A stretch of DNA of 64,000 nt from Siphonodentalium dalli (GCA_032622095.1 CP136064.1:181694011-181758010); one strand, 5' to 3'; counted from the first letter of the stretch, positions 24,866 to 37,607 are shown. Made by a program: numbers and translations. Notes: a model not told the origin generated them from the sequence alone.

Positions 24866-26879
24866 AGATAGAAACTTAATGCTTCATAAATACAGAAAGT
24901 CAAAAAGAAATTACTGACTTAGAGTCTTATAAAAACCTGAGAAATAAAGCCCAACATATGATACGGGATGCAAAGTTAACATATTTTACCCAACAATTAG
25001 ATGCAAATAGAAACAGACCTAAAGAGCTATGGAAATCATTGAAAAAACTTGGTTGTCCATAAAAAAAAACCAGTAACAAAACAAACTATGCTCTAAAGAT
25101 CAATGAAGAAGTTTGTTTAATGCAGTGACCATTGCTAAAGAATTCAATAATTTCTTTTGCAACATAGCATCTAATCTTCTGAATAAACTCCCAAAGGCTC
25201 CTGGTATCTTCAACAACTTGACTCTTGTTAACTACTATAGAAGCAAAGTAGATCCCATCAACAAACTTAAACTCCATGTTGTTGATGAAGATGAAGTCCA
25301 TAAGATACTAGAAAGTCTGTGCTCATCCAAAGCCACGGGCCCCGATGGGATACCGGCAAGGTTTTTGAAGGATGGTGCTGCTGTTTTAACATCTCCACTC
25401 ACCCACATAGTGAATCTTTCTATTCACAATGGGCATGTCCCAGAAGAGCTAAAAAGAGCTAGGGTCGTACCAATCTATCAGAAGGGGGAGAAGACACAGC
25501 CTGGAAATTACAGACCTGTCTCCGTACTTAATTTAGCCTCAAAAATAATAGAAAGAATTGTATACAAACAACTTGAGGAATATTTACAAAAACAAAATTT
25601 ATTATATGGCTACCAATCTGGTTTTAGGTCAGGGTTTTCAACAGACACATGTCTGTTATACCTCACAGATAAAATTCGTAGTGAGATGGACAAGGGTAAC
25701 CTTACAGGTATGGTCCTGATAGACCTTCAAAAGGCTTTTGATACAGTGGATCATGAAATTTTATTGCAAAAACTTAAGGTTATCGGTTTGGATGAAAGCG
25801 CACTTCTTTGGTTTCACAGCTACCTGAATGGGAGATCCCAAGCTGTTGATGTAAATGGTACATTATCCGATTTTGAAGATATTTCCTGTGGCGTACCCCA
25901 GGGGTAAATTTTAGGTCCTCTACTGTTTTTACTGTATGTTAACGATGCTTCCATGGCTGTGTCTTGTCAACCCCTCTTATATGCAGATGACTCTGCCCTT
26001 ATTGTCGCTGGATCTGATGTGCACATCATTGAACAAACTCTCAGCGTAGAACTGAGCAAACTGAGCGCTTGGCTGGTGGATAATAAACTATCTCTACACC
26101 TGGGAAAAACAGAATCAATTCTTTTCGGATCACCACATAAATTGAAAAATAAATCCCAGCTGAGTGTTTGCTGTGATGGCGTGAGCATCAGACCCAGTGA
26201 CTCCGTAACATATCTCGGGGCCATTTTAGACCACCATCTTAATGGTGAGCTAATGGCAGCACACATGTTGCAGAAGGCAAACTCTAAGTTGAAATTCTTG
26301 TACAGAAAGGCATCTTACCTGAACCAATACTGCAAAAGAACTCTATCCTTGGCCCTCATTCAATGTCATTTTGACTATAGTTCAAGCTTTTGGTACACTA
26401 GTCTAACGCAGAGAACAAAGATCCGATTACAAGCAACCCAGAATAGGCTAGTAAGATACATTTTAGATCTAAAGTGTAGGACACATATTGGCTATTCGGA
26501 ATTTCTAAAAGTAGATTGGCTGCCGGTATGTGAAAGAGTTAACTTTAGGAAATTGACAATGGTTATGAAGATCTCAGATAAGCAAGCCCCAGTATATTTT
26601 AATGAACATTTCAAACGATCAAATAAAGAAGGGGACATAAATGTTTCGGACAATGAGGCTGATCAATCTGAAACCCGGTCAGGTAAACTGAAATTCATCC
26701 TCCCTCGTGTAAGTTGTTACGGGAAAAAGTCTTTTTTCTACACAGGAATAAGACTCTGGAATAGACTTGACAAAACTGTACATCTACCCATTGACATCAA
26801 GTACCGGAAATTTTGCATAAAAAAACATCTCTTATCTAAACTGAAGGACCGAGAGGAAGATCCCTTTCTGTACTACTGA
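24840..26879 (+). pseudogene. LINE-3 reverse transcriptase, with a nonsense codon in the PQG box
   Basis: RT motifs in order: CSSKATGPDGIPARFLKD, NYRPVSVLNL, LIDLQKAFDTVDH, CGVPQG, then a TAA stop at 25,905-25,907, then ILGPLLFLLYVND and YADDSALIV. The thumb and C-terminal domain run to 26,879 (SSSFWYTSLTQRTKI, DWLPVCERVNF, GIRLWNRLD). One internal stop plus the upstream frameshift make it inactive as written, but it is otherwise well preserved, so it looks fairly young. Confidence 0.9.
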
Positions 26880-27716
26880 ATTGAAACTGTGACCAAAATT
26901 TTGCCAATCAATTACTCATCTCTGCATATATTGTTACTGCTGCCTGTATTTCGGGTTTCCATCCTTCGGTCATGGACAGACCAGTCCAAAACCGGCCATA
27001 CATGGCAGTGCTACGTATATGCAGTGGTGCGTATCCATCATTTACAAAGTCACCGAACCGACACAGATCCCACAGGCACCTCTTGTAGCAACACTAATAT
27101 TAATATAATATTATATCGGTCAGTATTCATAGACCCGGTGAATGAGACGAGTGTCAGACTTGTTATGTTAAATGGATCTGCCAGGCGTCTCATCCACCTG
27201 GTCGGTGAAATGATCATTTCTTTTAAAATAAACATATTCACAATCATAAGATTACTTGTAAATGTAGCACTTATGATGATAAATTATTTTATCCACATTG
27301 ATGATGGCTTTATCAATGTAAAATATCAATATATTAACATTGATGTCATTACCTTTATTTTTTAGTATCAAAATGGAGAATTTTGTGGTAACTATATTGT
27401 CTGCCTCGTGGCCGGTAGCATATCAGGGGACCACAATGGAATTAAGCCTTCGAGTGCTTTTTGTGCCATCCCCGATATCTAGCCGTACATGTAATCTACG
27501 ATTTTTTTTTCTAAATTTCAGCCATCATACCATAGGTATTCACGTTGACTCCTTTACAGCCTCATTTTGGTTTCAAAATTTGCGATTTCTTATATAGCCT
27601 AACAACTGAAATTATGTTAAAAACTCCTTTTTATTTGCTTGTAATTTATTATATTTGTAACTTGTTAAAACAATATACGTGTATGACTTTATATAAAAAA
27701 TAAATAAATCAATCAA

Positions 27717-28356
27717 AAAGTCATTTATATAGATGACAAATAGGAGGGGTCCAAGGATTGTTCCCTGTGGAATCCCACTGATGGCATCATAGAATTTCGA
27801 TTTCTCCCCATTAACAGCTGCTCTTTGTCTTCTTCCACTGAGAAAATCTTTAATCCACCCTAATATGTTGCCTTTGATTCCGTATGCTTATGTTTTGCCT
27901 ACCAGTCGACGATGTGACACAGAGTCAAACGCCTCCATGAAGTCCATGTATATTACATGTGTTGGTTGATTGTTTTCTATTGACTTTGTCCATCCTTCAA
28001 GTGTATTTAGTAACTGGTAGTCGTTGATCGTCCTTTTATGTAACCGAATTGATTTTTGCTGAATAATTTATTATTCCTCATATGGTCCATGATCCTGTCT
28101 CTTATAACTGATTCTAATACTTTGCAGACTACGCTCGTAAGGCTGATTGGACGATAGTTGTTAGCTTTAGTGGCTCAAACCTTTTTTATATATTGCTGAT
28201 ATGTTTGCATCCTTCCATTCGTTTGGTAATTGTCCCAGTCTGATGCTGTTATTATAGATTATTGCTAATGGCTTGCTTAATTATTGAGATAATTCCTTCA
28301 ATATTCTTGGATGCATCCCGTCTGGTCCTAGAGATTTGTTTTGATTTAGCTTCGAC
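27717..28356 (-). pseudogene. LINE-2 reverse transcriptase, N-terminal half
   Basis: In minus-strand translation I can read NKSLGPDGMHPRIL near 28,340-28,300, LGQLPNEWKDANISAIYKKG near 28,240-28,180, and DFLSGRRQRAAVNG...GIPQGTILGPLL near 27,840-27,735, with several stops and frameshifts. It is flanked by the foldback element on one side and LINE-3 on the other. Confidence 0.8.
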
Positions 28357-29547
28357 GGTTACGTAGCGTTTTTCCGAAGACCCATAACTCCGAAGGTCCG
28401 ATTCTCCGAAGGTCAGATTCTCCGTCGCCCCGATTCTCCGAAAGCCCATAACTCCGAAAGCCCATAACTCCGAAGGCCTATAACTCCGAACGCCCATAAC
28501 TCCGAAGGTCTATAACTCCGAAGGGCCGATTCCCCGAAGGTCCGATTCTCCGAAGGTCCGATTCTCCGAAGATCATGTTTTATCGCTTATTAAATAGTGT
28601 ACAGTCCAGTGGCGGGGTCAATGGGGTCCTAGGGAAGACCGCCCCCAAAAAACATGTCCTAGGCATTCAAATATTCACAGTGTTCCTGCCCAGGGGAGCC
28701 CCCGGACCAACGATTGGGGGCGACCCCTCCCATGTATGCGCTCCCCAAATCAGGCCTTCGTGATATGCTTTCGGCATATCATATGCATGATATATCCCCC
28801 ATATATCCCCCACATATGCTAATTAGTGTGCACCCCTAAATGGGAACCCTGGCTCCGCCACTGGTGTGCACCGGGTATATTATAACGAAACGCTGCAAGA
28901 ATGTCAGAGTAGCCTAACATGCACAGGGGCGACAAGTTCTTCCCTGTTCACCCCTGTACATTTTACTCTGGCATCTCATGGGCCAACGTAACGTTATAGT
29001 ATCTGGTGTATAGTCAGTGGCGGGCCAGGATTCCCATTTAGGTGGGGGCAGTAGGAAAAGTTTGAATATTTTGATGCCCCATGAACGATTTCCGGGCGTT
29101 TACATGACATTGGACATGTTTTGGTAGGGGCCCATATTGTCTGAAATAGCAAGTAGAGGTTTAATGGGGGCAGTGGGAATTTTGGGACCCCTTGGCTTCG
29201 CCACTGGACTGTACACTATTTAGTAAACGATAATACCCCGATAAAACTAAATCTTCGGAGAATCGGACCTTCGGAGAATCGGACCTTCGGAGTTATGGGG
29301 CGTCGGAGAATCGGCCCTTCGGAGTTATAGGTCTTCGGAGTTATAGGTTTTCTGAGAATCGGCCCTTCGGAGTTATGGGCTTTCGGAGAATCGGATCTTC
29401 GGAGTTATGGGCCGTCGGAGAATCGGGTCTTCGGAGTTGTGGGCCGTCGGAGAATCGGGTCTTCGGAGTTGTGGGCCGTCGGAGAATCGGGTCTTCGGAG
29501 TTGTGGGCCTTCGTAGTAATAGGTCTTCGGAAAACCGGTCTGACACC
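28357..29547. mobile_element. 1.19-kb foldback element made of two 15-bp word types, with 8-bp target duplication
   Basis: Both arms are arrays of 15-bp words of two kinds, CCGATTCTCCGAAGG and CCCATAACTCCGAAGG, inverted in the right arm. The ends match: GGTTACGTAGCGTTTTTCCG at the left against the inverse of CGGAAAACCGGTCTGACACC at the right. GCTTCGAC flanks both sides (28,349-28,356 and 29,548-29,555). Inward, 'aaatagtgtacagtccagtggcg' (about 28,595) is inverted at about 29,200. The centre has no ORF. An 8-bp duplication fits hAT-like movement, but there is no direct evidence for that superfamily. Confidence 0.88.
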
Positions 29548-29555
29548 GCTTCGAC

Positions 29556-30993
29556 AGTCTGATCTGAATTCCTTCTGCTAACACTTCCATATCTTCTATT
29601 TCATGTTCTATATTGTCAGGTCTTCAAGTTGTGGAATTTTTCCTTGTGGCTCGTTTGTGATAACGCTAGAAAAGAATTCTGCTAGTACATCCGCTTTCTC
29701 TGCATCTGTTGTTGTTGTTGTTCCATCTTTCTTCTCCAGATTTGGGACACCATTTCTTGTTTTGAGCGTCTCGCTATGTAGTCCCAGAATTTTTTGGGGT
29801 TAGTTTTCGCCTTGTCGACAATGTCTTTCTCGTGTACTATCTGTTTCTGTCTTGTTGCTGTCCTTACTTGATTTCTCAGGCGAGTGTACTTTTTATAATT
29901 CTCTTCTGTTCTGTTTTCCGTGTATCTTATCCACATTCTATGTTTCTTCTTCACAAGCTCCCTGGTTTTTTTGTCAAGTGGCATTCTGTTTTTAGATTTT
30001 GTTGATTTTGTTCTCTCTGGTATATTTTTTTCAACTGTGTCTTCCAACACTAGACAGAAGCGCTTCCACTGTGTGTCTATATCATCTTTGCAGTCCCTAG
30101 AAATTTGTTCCAGTCCATGTCAAGATTTTTCTTCATCTGTGCTTAGTTTCCAGCCGAGTAAACTTTTTTCTTTAAGTTATTTATTTGTGTGTAGCACTTG
30201 AAGTTGAAGTCAATCATGGAGTGGTCACCCTTTCCTAGTGGGCTGCAAATCTTTATGTTGGTAATCATATTTTCTTCATTTGTCAGTATACCAGATCTAG
30301 TGTACGTGCCCTCTGTCCCAATCTTCCTCTTGTCGGCTCTAGGATGTGTTGCGTTAAGAAGCTTTCATTTACAGTATTGATGAAATCTGCTCCTTTCTTG
30401 TCTGTAGCTGTTTGAGATTTCCAATCGATGGGTGGATGGTTAAAATCTCCCATGAGGAGAATGTGTGAATAATCCCGATTTCTGCATATTTCCTTTATTG
30501 TTTTGTTTATTTTGTCATCATTGTCTTCTGTACTTGTGTTAAGACTTCTATATACAACTCCTATCAGCATTTTGTCCATTTTTTCTAGTTTATCTGTTAT
30601 CCATACAGCTTCACTCAGTTCTTCGTTTATAATATGCTCTTCTGCAGAGATATTCGCCTTCACATACATCAAGACTCCTCTTCCTTTGTTACTGGTTAAG
30701 TTCTTGTGAATCATGGTGTAACCGTCTAAGGTATATAACGCAGGTAGGATGTCCTTACTTTTCTTCAGCTTAACCTCTGTGATGCAGATTATGTCATACT
30801 TCTCTTCTTCGACTAAGTGTCTGAGCTCATTCATTTTGTTTGACAGACTATCTGCATTTAGGGATAAAATGTGTAGTCCCTCCACCTGGTGCAAATGTTT
30901 TGGTGCATTTGGTGCATCTAACGTATTTACAGATTTCCTCTTCCTTTTGAGGCCTACCTCGCTTCTTTCTTCTTTACTTTCTTTAGAGTCCAT
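29556..30993 (-). pseudogene. LINE-2 ORF2: endonuclease domain and EN-RT linker
   Basis: The EN domain at 30,993-30,283 shows HILSLNADSLSNK, ICITEVKL, GRGVLMYV, IGVVYRS, LLMGDFNHPPIDW and ARTLDLVY, matching AP-endonuclease-type LINE nucleases. The frame is then disrupted. The linker at 30,050-29,682 is very basic (RELVKKKHRMWIRYTENR...YKKYTRLRNQVR), typical for the segment between EN and RT. Confidence 0.85.
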
Positions 30994-31098
30994 GGAGGGC
31001 CCCGAACCTGATAGAACCCCTCCCCATTTGATTCTTCCATCTTCTTCTTTGCTTCATCTATTAATTTCTTCCTGTCTTCTCTGTCCTTCTTTGATAAA

Positions 31099-31846
31099 TC
31101 ATTTGCAAAGGTGATTTTTAATCCCTAGCTTTTCTTTCAACTTTGGCCCAGTTCTCAGTATTTTATCCTTTGCAGATTCATCTTCAAATGTTATTCTCAA
31201 GGGACGTGGTCTGTCTTGGTCCTCTGTCTTCTTTCCCAACCCCACCAACTGCTTCATTTTAATTTCTTGTGGGTCTTCTATGTCAATATTTCTGCAGAGA
31301 TCCTTAAAACTTTTAGCATCATCCTCCCTGGCAGTTGTACTTTCTGTTGCTGTCGACTCTTTCATGTTAAAAACAATTACATTGTTTTTCCGCATCTTTG
31401 ATTCTGCCTCATTTTTTCTGTGTTCCATTATGGCCTCTTCTATTTTGTTTTGAACACTGATGCCTGTTGCTTGATTTCCCTCTTCGTCCAGCACATCTCT
31501 TCCATTATTTTCCTCTAATTTTTGGACTCTCTCATTCAGTTCTCCCATATCCTTTTCCATCAAATCCTGTCTCTGTTCCATTTTCATCATTATTCCTAAC
31601 AACTTTGTTGAAACTTCGTTACAGCTTCGACAATACCAGTATACTGACGATTTCTCATCCGAGCACTGCTTTTGTAGGAACAGCCATACCTCCTTTGAAA
31701 TCCCCTGACATTTCGCATGAAACCATAGCTCACAAAGTGGGCACCCCAAAGCCTGGTCCGTGCCATCCTCTGATACTAAATTTATTGCAGCTACCGCATT
31801 TTACGGTTCCTGTTGGCTTTGTTTCTTTTTTATTCCTTGTATTCAT
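31099..31846 (-). pseudogene. LINE-2 ORF1 protein: PHD finger, coiled coil, RNA-binding-like C-terminus
   Basis: The start ATG is at 31,846 (MNTRNKKETKPTG). The first zinc-ligand pair CGSC is separated by a one-base frameshift near 31,760 from the rest of the PHD finger (CPLCELWFHAKCQG...WYCRSC). A heptad-rich stretch (MEQRQDLMEKDMGELNERVQ) suggests a coiled coil, followed by NVIVFNMKES and RPLRITFEDE, which look like RNP-type strands. The role in the family is binding LINE RNA. The frameshift makes it a pseudogene. Confidence 0.8.
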
Positions 31847-31900
31847 GTTTTACATTGTTTGTTTACATCCTTTAATAATGAGGGATGATACCATGGGTAA

Positions 31901-32094
31901 TAAAAAAAAGGTCAGCTTGCTAAAGTTTTCATCAAGTTAATTAGTTCTATTCAAATCATTTAATCAACCTGATATAAATGTAAACTTTGCACAATAATAG
32001 ATTCTTCAAATAAATGTAAACTCTACAAATAAAATACGTAATAAAATAAAACATAAAGGTGTTAAAACAAACTTTAACCAATTTCAACGTTATT
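31901..32094. other. LINE-2 5' flank; nothing recognised
   Basis: AT-rich, no coding signature. Confidence 0.3.
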
Positions 32095-32545
32095 CGGTAC
32101 ATGGGTCTAGGATCACCTCTAGATGGGAGCTGTCAAATTTGAACGATTTTCGATGAAAAACATGGCCACCGGTAGCGATCTTGGATCACTAAATCCTTTA
32201 GAATACCATACAGAGCTTATCCCTCATCCAAACATCACCAAACTTCATATGAATCCTCAGTATGACCTCTCGATGGGTGCCTACCATTTTTTCCCGAATT
32301 CTGTAAAAAAAAAAACATGGCTGCCATCGGCCATCTTGGATTTTACTCTTTATATGACTAAATCCTTTAGTACATCTTACATGTCACATTTCTCATCCAA
32401 TCGTCACCAAACTTCATATCGATCTTTGGGGGGGGGGACATCAAGATGGGAGCCTCCCTTTTTCCCCGAAATTTGTTCAAAATAAACATGGCCGCCAGCA
32501 GCCATCTTGGATTTCAAATGTGAATCCATCAGCATAACCTACAGC
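32095..32545 (-). repeat. Repeat family A, copy 4 (reverse orientation, partial)
   Basis: Three minus-strand cores (CCATCTTGGATTTTACTCTT at 32,331, CAGCCATCTTGGATTTCAAA at 32,497, and a weaker one near 32,165) carry the same linkers as the other copies. It is most like the divergent 8.1-8.5 kb part of copy 2 ('cctctagatgggagctgtc'). Confidence 0.8.
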
Positions 32546-33868
32546 CCACATTTATTGGAGAATTGCTTTTAAACTTTACAGCCTTATTGGTAAATCAAAA
32601 GTAGGAATGCTTTTATGATCATGATTCAGAACATAGATCGGATAAGATCATGATAACTAAGTAAAATAGTCATTTGAAGCAGTTTGAAGGGGGGTCCCTA
32701 TCGCAGAATTGGAAAAAATAAAAATTAGGGGGTGGTGGGTATCCAGAGTGCGGATAAAATAAAAAAGCGCCTAGTGTCTGGAATTTTTTTCCTGACCACC
32801 CCCTGTTCCGAGCGGTATAAATTCCGATTCCGCGAACGTTTTGCTCGATTTTCCACGACCATGTTTACTAATTGGTGTATATCGAGGGAGCAAATCATGG
32901 GATGACACATTCAAATGTTAGGATTTGTTTCTAGGGTATTCTATTCTTCACTTACTTATTCTTTAGTCCCATATATAGCACGCTGGACTTAATTACAAGG
33001 GTTAAATTGCTCACTCAAATCCACACACACAGAAGAAAAGTATGGTGTTCAAATGTGAATTTCGAAGCGAAAAATATAATGTTTTGTAGAACAAGCATGT
33101 ATCCGCAAACGACCCATCGTTACTTTAAAAATAGAGTTGATCAAAATACGCGAATTTAGCTTGACATGACTGTTGCCTTAAAAGTATCACAACCATATGT
33201 TCCGATTCTGTTTTCGGAGTATTCCGATTCAAGACACGCACCTATTCAGCGTTCCGATTCCTGACATGCATGGATAAATGTTTACTGTAATCCAATTAAT
33301 TGCTTCATTTTGCTGGCTCCACGGCGGTTCTACATGACTGTAAATTGTCCTATGATTAACTAAGTACAACGAATTAGTAACTTATACTACAACAGATCTA
33401 CAACGTCACTGGTGTTGATTTTGATGCGATATTTTTTTTATTTTCCTATGTACACAGGGGGGGGGGGGGGTCGGAAAATGTTTCCAGGCACGTATGATGG
33501 GGTGGGTGGGTGTCTCTCGGGTCCGAAAAGCAGTTTTACTATATATAGAGGTTATCAGTTGCACAATGGCCAACAATAACCCAAATTCAACTTGATATAA
33601 CAAGAAACTGCGCTATTGGAAAAATATAATTTAATCAGGATTCCATCTATACTGATACAACAAAATAAGAATAACTACGCAGAACTCAGCTGAAAATAAG
33701 CAATAAAATGAAAGCACACTTCACCATATGTGACATGCATGGAAATAAAGATATAATAAATAATGGAATAAAATAGACTTTAAAATTGACAACGTAAAAC
33801 ATAAAATCTTAACATATAAATTGAAGGCCAGTCGGGCCAGCTTGAACAATTTCAAATTGTTTTACAAG
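32546..33868. other. No gene recognised
   Basis: Contains scattered TTCCGATTC words (near 32,818, 33,200 and 33,252) and a G tract at about 33,459. No supported coding sequence. Confidence 0.4.
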
Positions 33869-36180
33869 TTTTTTTTTAGTTTTTTTTTTAGTTTTATTTG
33901 AATAAACATACATCAATGAAGGAATGAAAATATAAACAGAGGTACACATAATTATATATCAAGTGACATTCTTCCAATTCGCTCACATCTCACCCACTTC
34001 ATTTTCACGTCTTTCGTATACACCATATGCACTCCCAGTGATTGACATGAACATTGGAATAAATCGAATATATGTTCATTTTTATATATTAATTCAGATT
34101 TTAGATCCTTGAACTTTGTTCCTGTGTACGGCGTATCGGTACGACATCTAACCATAGACGGCATTGTGATATTGGCGGGGTGGGGTATCGTATTTCCGGG
34201 TATATTAACTAAGTGAGTTTTCGAATTGGCGAAGAGATAATTTCCAGGACACTCAAGTTGATTGGTGTTGACTCGTGCGTACATGTTATACATGTAAAGC
34301 CTTTTCTAAAAGGAACCAGTTTTTCGAAAATTCTTCTTGTTTCGATTGGCATCGTGCGGTATACTTCTCACATTGGTATCTATAATTCAACTCTTTGAGG
34401 AAAACATTTAGCGATAAGTTAATTGGCTTGAATTTAGTCCTGTATATGTATTGTTTAATTAGGAGCCATAGCATGTTAGTTGTAAAGTTCGGATCCGTTG
34501 GTGAAGAGTCGAGAATCATTGTCATTTGTTGGGGACAGAGATCAATGCTGTTAATTTTACCCCATTCGCTGAGTTCCTTTATGAATTCCTGAACGTGCAC
34601 ACAATTCCAAAATATGTGGGAGATGTCTTCTGTCTCGCTTTTACATCTGTCACATTTTTCATCTTGTCGTAAATTGGACATTTTGAGAAAGGGAAGTTTA
34701 TCCAGTTTACACCAATTAATTATTTTGTCGGGAAATAACACTTGCCATTTTCCTTCTGCTACAGTAGAAGTTGGAATGTCGATTAAAATTTTATAAAAGT
34801 ATTGTCCTCCTCGACAGTTTTTAAGCAATTTAATGAAATTATTTGGTAAAAGGGGGGGGGGGGTGACTATTCGAGTTATAGGCTTTTCAATTTTTTTTGC
34901 AAATAATTTTATTTGGTGTTGGATGTTATTAAGGGTGATGAAGTTTGTGTGTATGTTATAGACCCTTAATAAATCGTCTCGTGTAAGAAAACAACCATTA
35001 TTGTCCAGCATATCGTTTAGAAAAATAACCCCCTTTTCTCGTCAGGAGGTGAAATGTATTACTTTTCCGTACTGCTTTATATTTGGGTTATTCCATAACG
35101 TACATGCTGATATTTGGCGATTGTTTCTATCTTTCTCTAGAAATTTTGTAAATGCCATCAGGACATCATGCCAAAAAAGATTGGTTAATTTCTTTGCCTG
35201 TTTTTCTATGTAAGGATAGTCATAAGTAAGGAACATAGGGTCATCAAATAAAGGCATATCTATTAATGAAGTCCACTTGGCACTTTTTGTCACGAGGCGC
35301 CTAACCCAAGTTATTTTCATGGACATCATAAAATGGTTTACATCAACCATTTTTAATCCGCCATTCTTATAATCCTGACATATAACTTTGCGTTTGACTC
35401 TATCACGCTTCGAATTCCAAAGAAAATTAAAGAGCGTTGTGTCAAGATTTTTCATAAAAACGTTACCGGGATTTGGGAGAGCTACAAAAAGGTGTGTTAA
35501 TTTTGGGAGTATTAGTGATTTTATCACAGTTATTCGACCAATGGGTGTAAGTAACCGGTGTTTCGATATTTCTATCAAACGTTTGACTTCAGCAAGTTTT
35601 CTATCATAATTTATATTCATTTTCTCAAGGTTTGTATCAAAGGGTATTCCAAGGAGATTGAAAGTACTATAAAATTTTAGTCCAAGGTCTCGGCACATAA
35701 TATCTGTACGTTCCGTGTAAGATCCAATCCATGACGCCTGACACTTGCTGTGGTTAATTTTCAGGCCTGAATAATCTGCAAATAAGTTTAAAACAGTATA
35801 TACTTCCCTAAGACTTTCTTCGCTGCCGTCTAAGAAGAGCGTCGTGTCGTCTGCATACTGTGTAATTTTGTATTCTAAATTGCCGAGGTTGATACCTTTA
35901 ATGCGGTCATTAGATTTTATCATAACAGCTAAGATTTCCGCGCATATCAAAAAAATATACGGCGAGACTGGGTCACCCTGTCGACAGCCACGATGTAGTT
36001 TGAAACTCTGAGATATATGTCCATTTATTAAAATAGATGAGTTAATATTTGTAAAAAATATAGAAATCCACCTTTTCATGTCTTCGCCAAAATTAAAAAG
36101 GTTAAGGCATTTATTATGGGCAGCCATTCGGTCGGAATAACACGAAATAAAAGTTAATGGTGGTTTGTAAAAACAACTAC
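33869..36180 (-). mobile_element. LINE-4: 5'-truncated L1/Tx1-like retrotransposon with poly-A tail
   Basis: On the minus strand the RT/C-terminal coding part (about 36,180-34,286) is followed by a ~400-bp 3' UTR and an A-rich tail at 33,897-33,869. The upstream RT fingers and the endonuclease are absent, as expected from truncated reverse transcription. Confidence 0.85.
34286..36180 (-). pseudogene. LINE-4 reverse transcriptase and zinc-knuckle C-terminus
   Basis: Motifs: HRGCRQGDPVSPYIFLICAE, ITQYADDTTLFLDG (catalytic ADD), a long connection domain (SLILPKLTHLFVALPNPG; NFLWNSKRDRVKRK; YKNGGLKMVDV), and a C-terminal zf-RVT-like CDRCKSETEDISHIFWNC. RQGDP plus this C-terminal knuckle are typical of the L1/Tx1 group rather than CR1. 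One in-frame TGA at about 35,042 divides two otherwise co-linear frames; a G/C tract at 34,851-34,862 encodes a proline run. Confidence 0.88.
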
Positions 36181-36249
36181 AATCTATTTCAAAACAATAG
36201 TCTCCATTTTCAAACCAATGGTCGTTCTTTGATTCAATAAGAGTCAATT

Positions 36250-36800
36250 ACGTGTTAACAGATATAGATTCACAATCAACGTTGACCGATGCAAAATTAA
36301 TGTTCTATTTTAATTTAATAGTATTCATTGTTCAACTAATATCTAATAACAAACAATTTGCTCATATATTCAGTAAACGTACATTCGGTTTCAATAGCCA
36401 TATTTCAAACCAATAGACGATTTCTCACGATCAGTGATTATCGTTATCAAACTAATAGACCTTATTGTAAAACTAATAACTCATTGTAAAACTAATAAAT
36501 AAAACCGTAATTAACTTATTGTAAAACTAATAACCTATTGTAAAATTAATAGACCTTATTGTAAAACTAATAACCTATAGTAAAACCTATATCTAAAACC
36601 GTCATTAACTTATTGTAAAACTAATAACTTATTGTAAAATTAATAGACCTTATTGTAAAACTAATAATCAATAGACATATTTTAAACCAATATACTATTT
36701 CCCACGATCAATGATTATCGTTATCAAACTAATATCTAATAGCGGAATCAACTATTTCAGGTCAAACCAATGAGCTCATTTGAAATTAATGATTAAAACA
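36250..36800. repeat. AT-rich degenerate minisatellite (TTGTAAAACTAATAA-type units)
   Basis: Units such as CTTATTGTAAAACTAATAAC and ATTGTAAAATTAATAGACC recur at least ten times, mixed with longer echoes ('cccacgatca.tgattatcgttatcaaactaata' at about 36,425 and 36,698). Confidence 0.75.
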
Positions 36801-37607
36801 CAAACCTATAAGCAATTCGTAAATTAACGCTAGGGGCGCTGGCCACCAATTTTGTTCGCAAAATCCGTGACGTCAGAAATATAGAAATAAACATGGGAGT
36901 TCCCAATGTCATGTCGATGTGACGATTTGGAATATGAGTTCACTCGGTGCAAATCAAACGACGATAAATATTCACTATAATATATAGGACATATAGTGGA
37001 GTAGATTAAGTCAAATTTTCAAGGCAGTTGTTCAAATTGTTACTAAAGCATGAAACTTTGCACATATGTACATCTTCTTTAATATTAGATATGGAGCCAC
37101 GCTGAAATTTCACTTTAACCCCTCTTTTTAAGGGGTTTTCCAAATTTATAGAGCGTTTCGTGATTATATTATTTAATAAATGTCGCAATTAATCTCACCA
37201 TGAAATATACGATTTAAAATTAGGCATATTCAGTTCGTATGACTCTGAGAGATATAATGCCACATTTTAAGGGTAAAATTGGAACTCCCCGCCCAAGATG
37301 GTCGTTAAAATGACAGCTGAAAGAGGGAATTTGACATTTTTTCGCTAATATCTTCTAGATCAGGTTCTGCTGTATGGAACTGGTTCGGAAATGTGACTTC
37401 ATTTTGTATTGCTCATGTTAAGAGATAATTGGAGCAATGAATATATGTCATTCGTATGATCCAAGTCCCTCCCGCGATCCCTCAATAATTCGATTATACA
37501 TAACTCGGTATGAAATTTAACCAAATATCACCGTTATGAATCTAGTCATATTTTAACAAGAATTGGACAGAACTTTGCAAATTATGACATACAATTACTT
37601 ATGAATT
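36801..37607. other. No gene recognised
   Basis: Intergenic sequence; frames of 60 codons or less only. Confidence 0.4.

Larger units (their letters stand above)
23537..27716 (+). mobile_element. LINE-3: nearly full-length PHD/EN/RT LINE inserted into LINE-2
   Basis: It begins at about 23,537, where LINE-2 coding sequence stops, and ends with a short repeat tail (AAATAAATAAATCAATCAAAAAG) at 27,694-27,716, after which LINE-2 resumes. Microsatellite-like tails of this sort suit CR1/L2-type LINEs. The junctions imply loss of a few LINE-2 bases and show no clear target duplication. Confidence 0.85.
23105..31900 (-). mobile_element. LINE-2: PHD-ORF1/EN/RT non-LTR retrotransposon, split by two younger insertions
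   Basis: Reading on the minus strand from right to left: ORF1 (31,846-31,099), endonuclease (30,993-30,283), EN-RT linker (about 30,050-29,556), a foldback element (29,547-28,357), RT N-terminal half (28,356-27,717), LINE-3 in the opposite orientation (27,716-23,537), then the RT palm end (23,536-23,105). LINE-2 stops abruptly after a LEYSQS motif at about 23,105, so its 3' end is missing. The PHD-bearing ORF1 and the EN/RT layout point to the CR1/L2/jockey assemblage; the exact clade is uncertain. Confidence 0.88.

Noticed and set aside
26889-27365. 158-codon frame after the LINE-3 RT
   Set aside because: Lies in the LINE 3' UTR, low-complexity hydrophobic composition, no known domain.
28357-29547. 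Short repeated words with variable intervals, superficially CRISPR-like
   Set aside because: Words are contiguous, inverted in the other arm, lie inside a eukaryotic LINE and are flanked by a target duplication; no cas genes are present.
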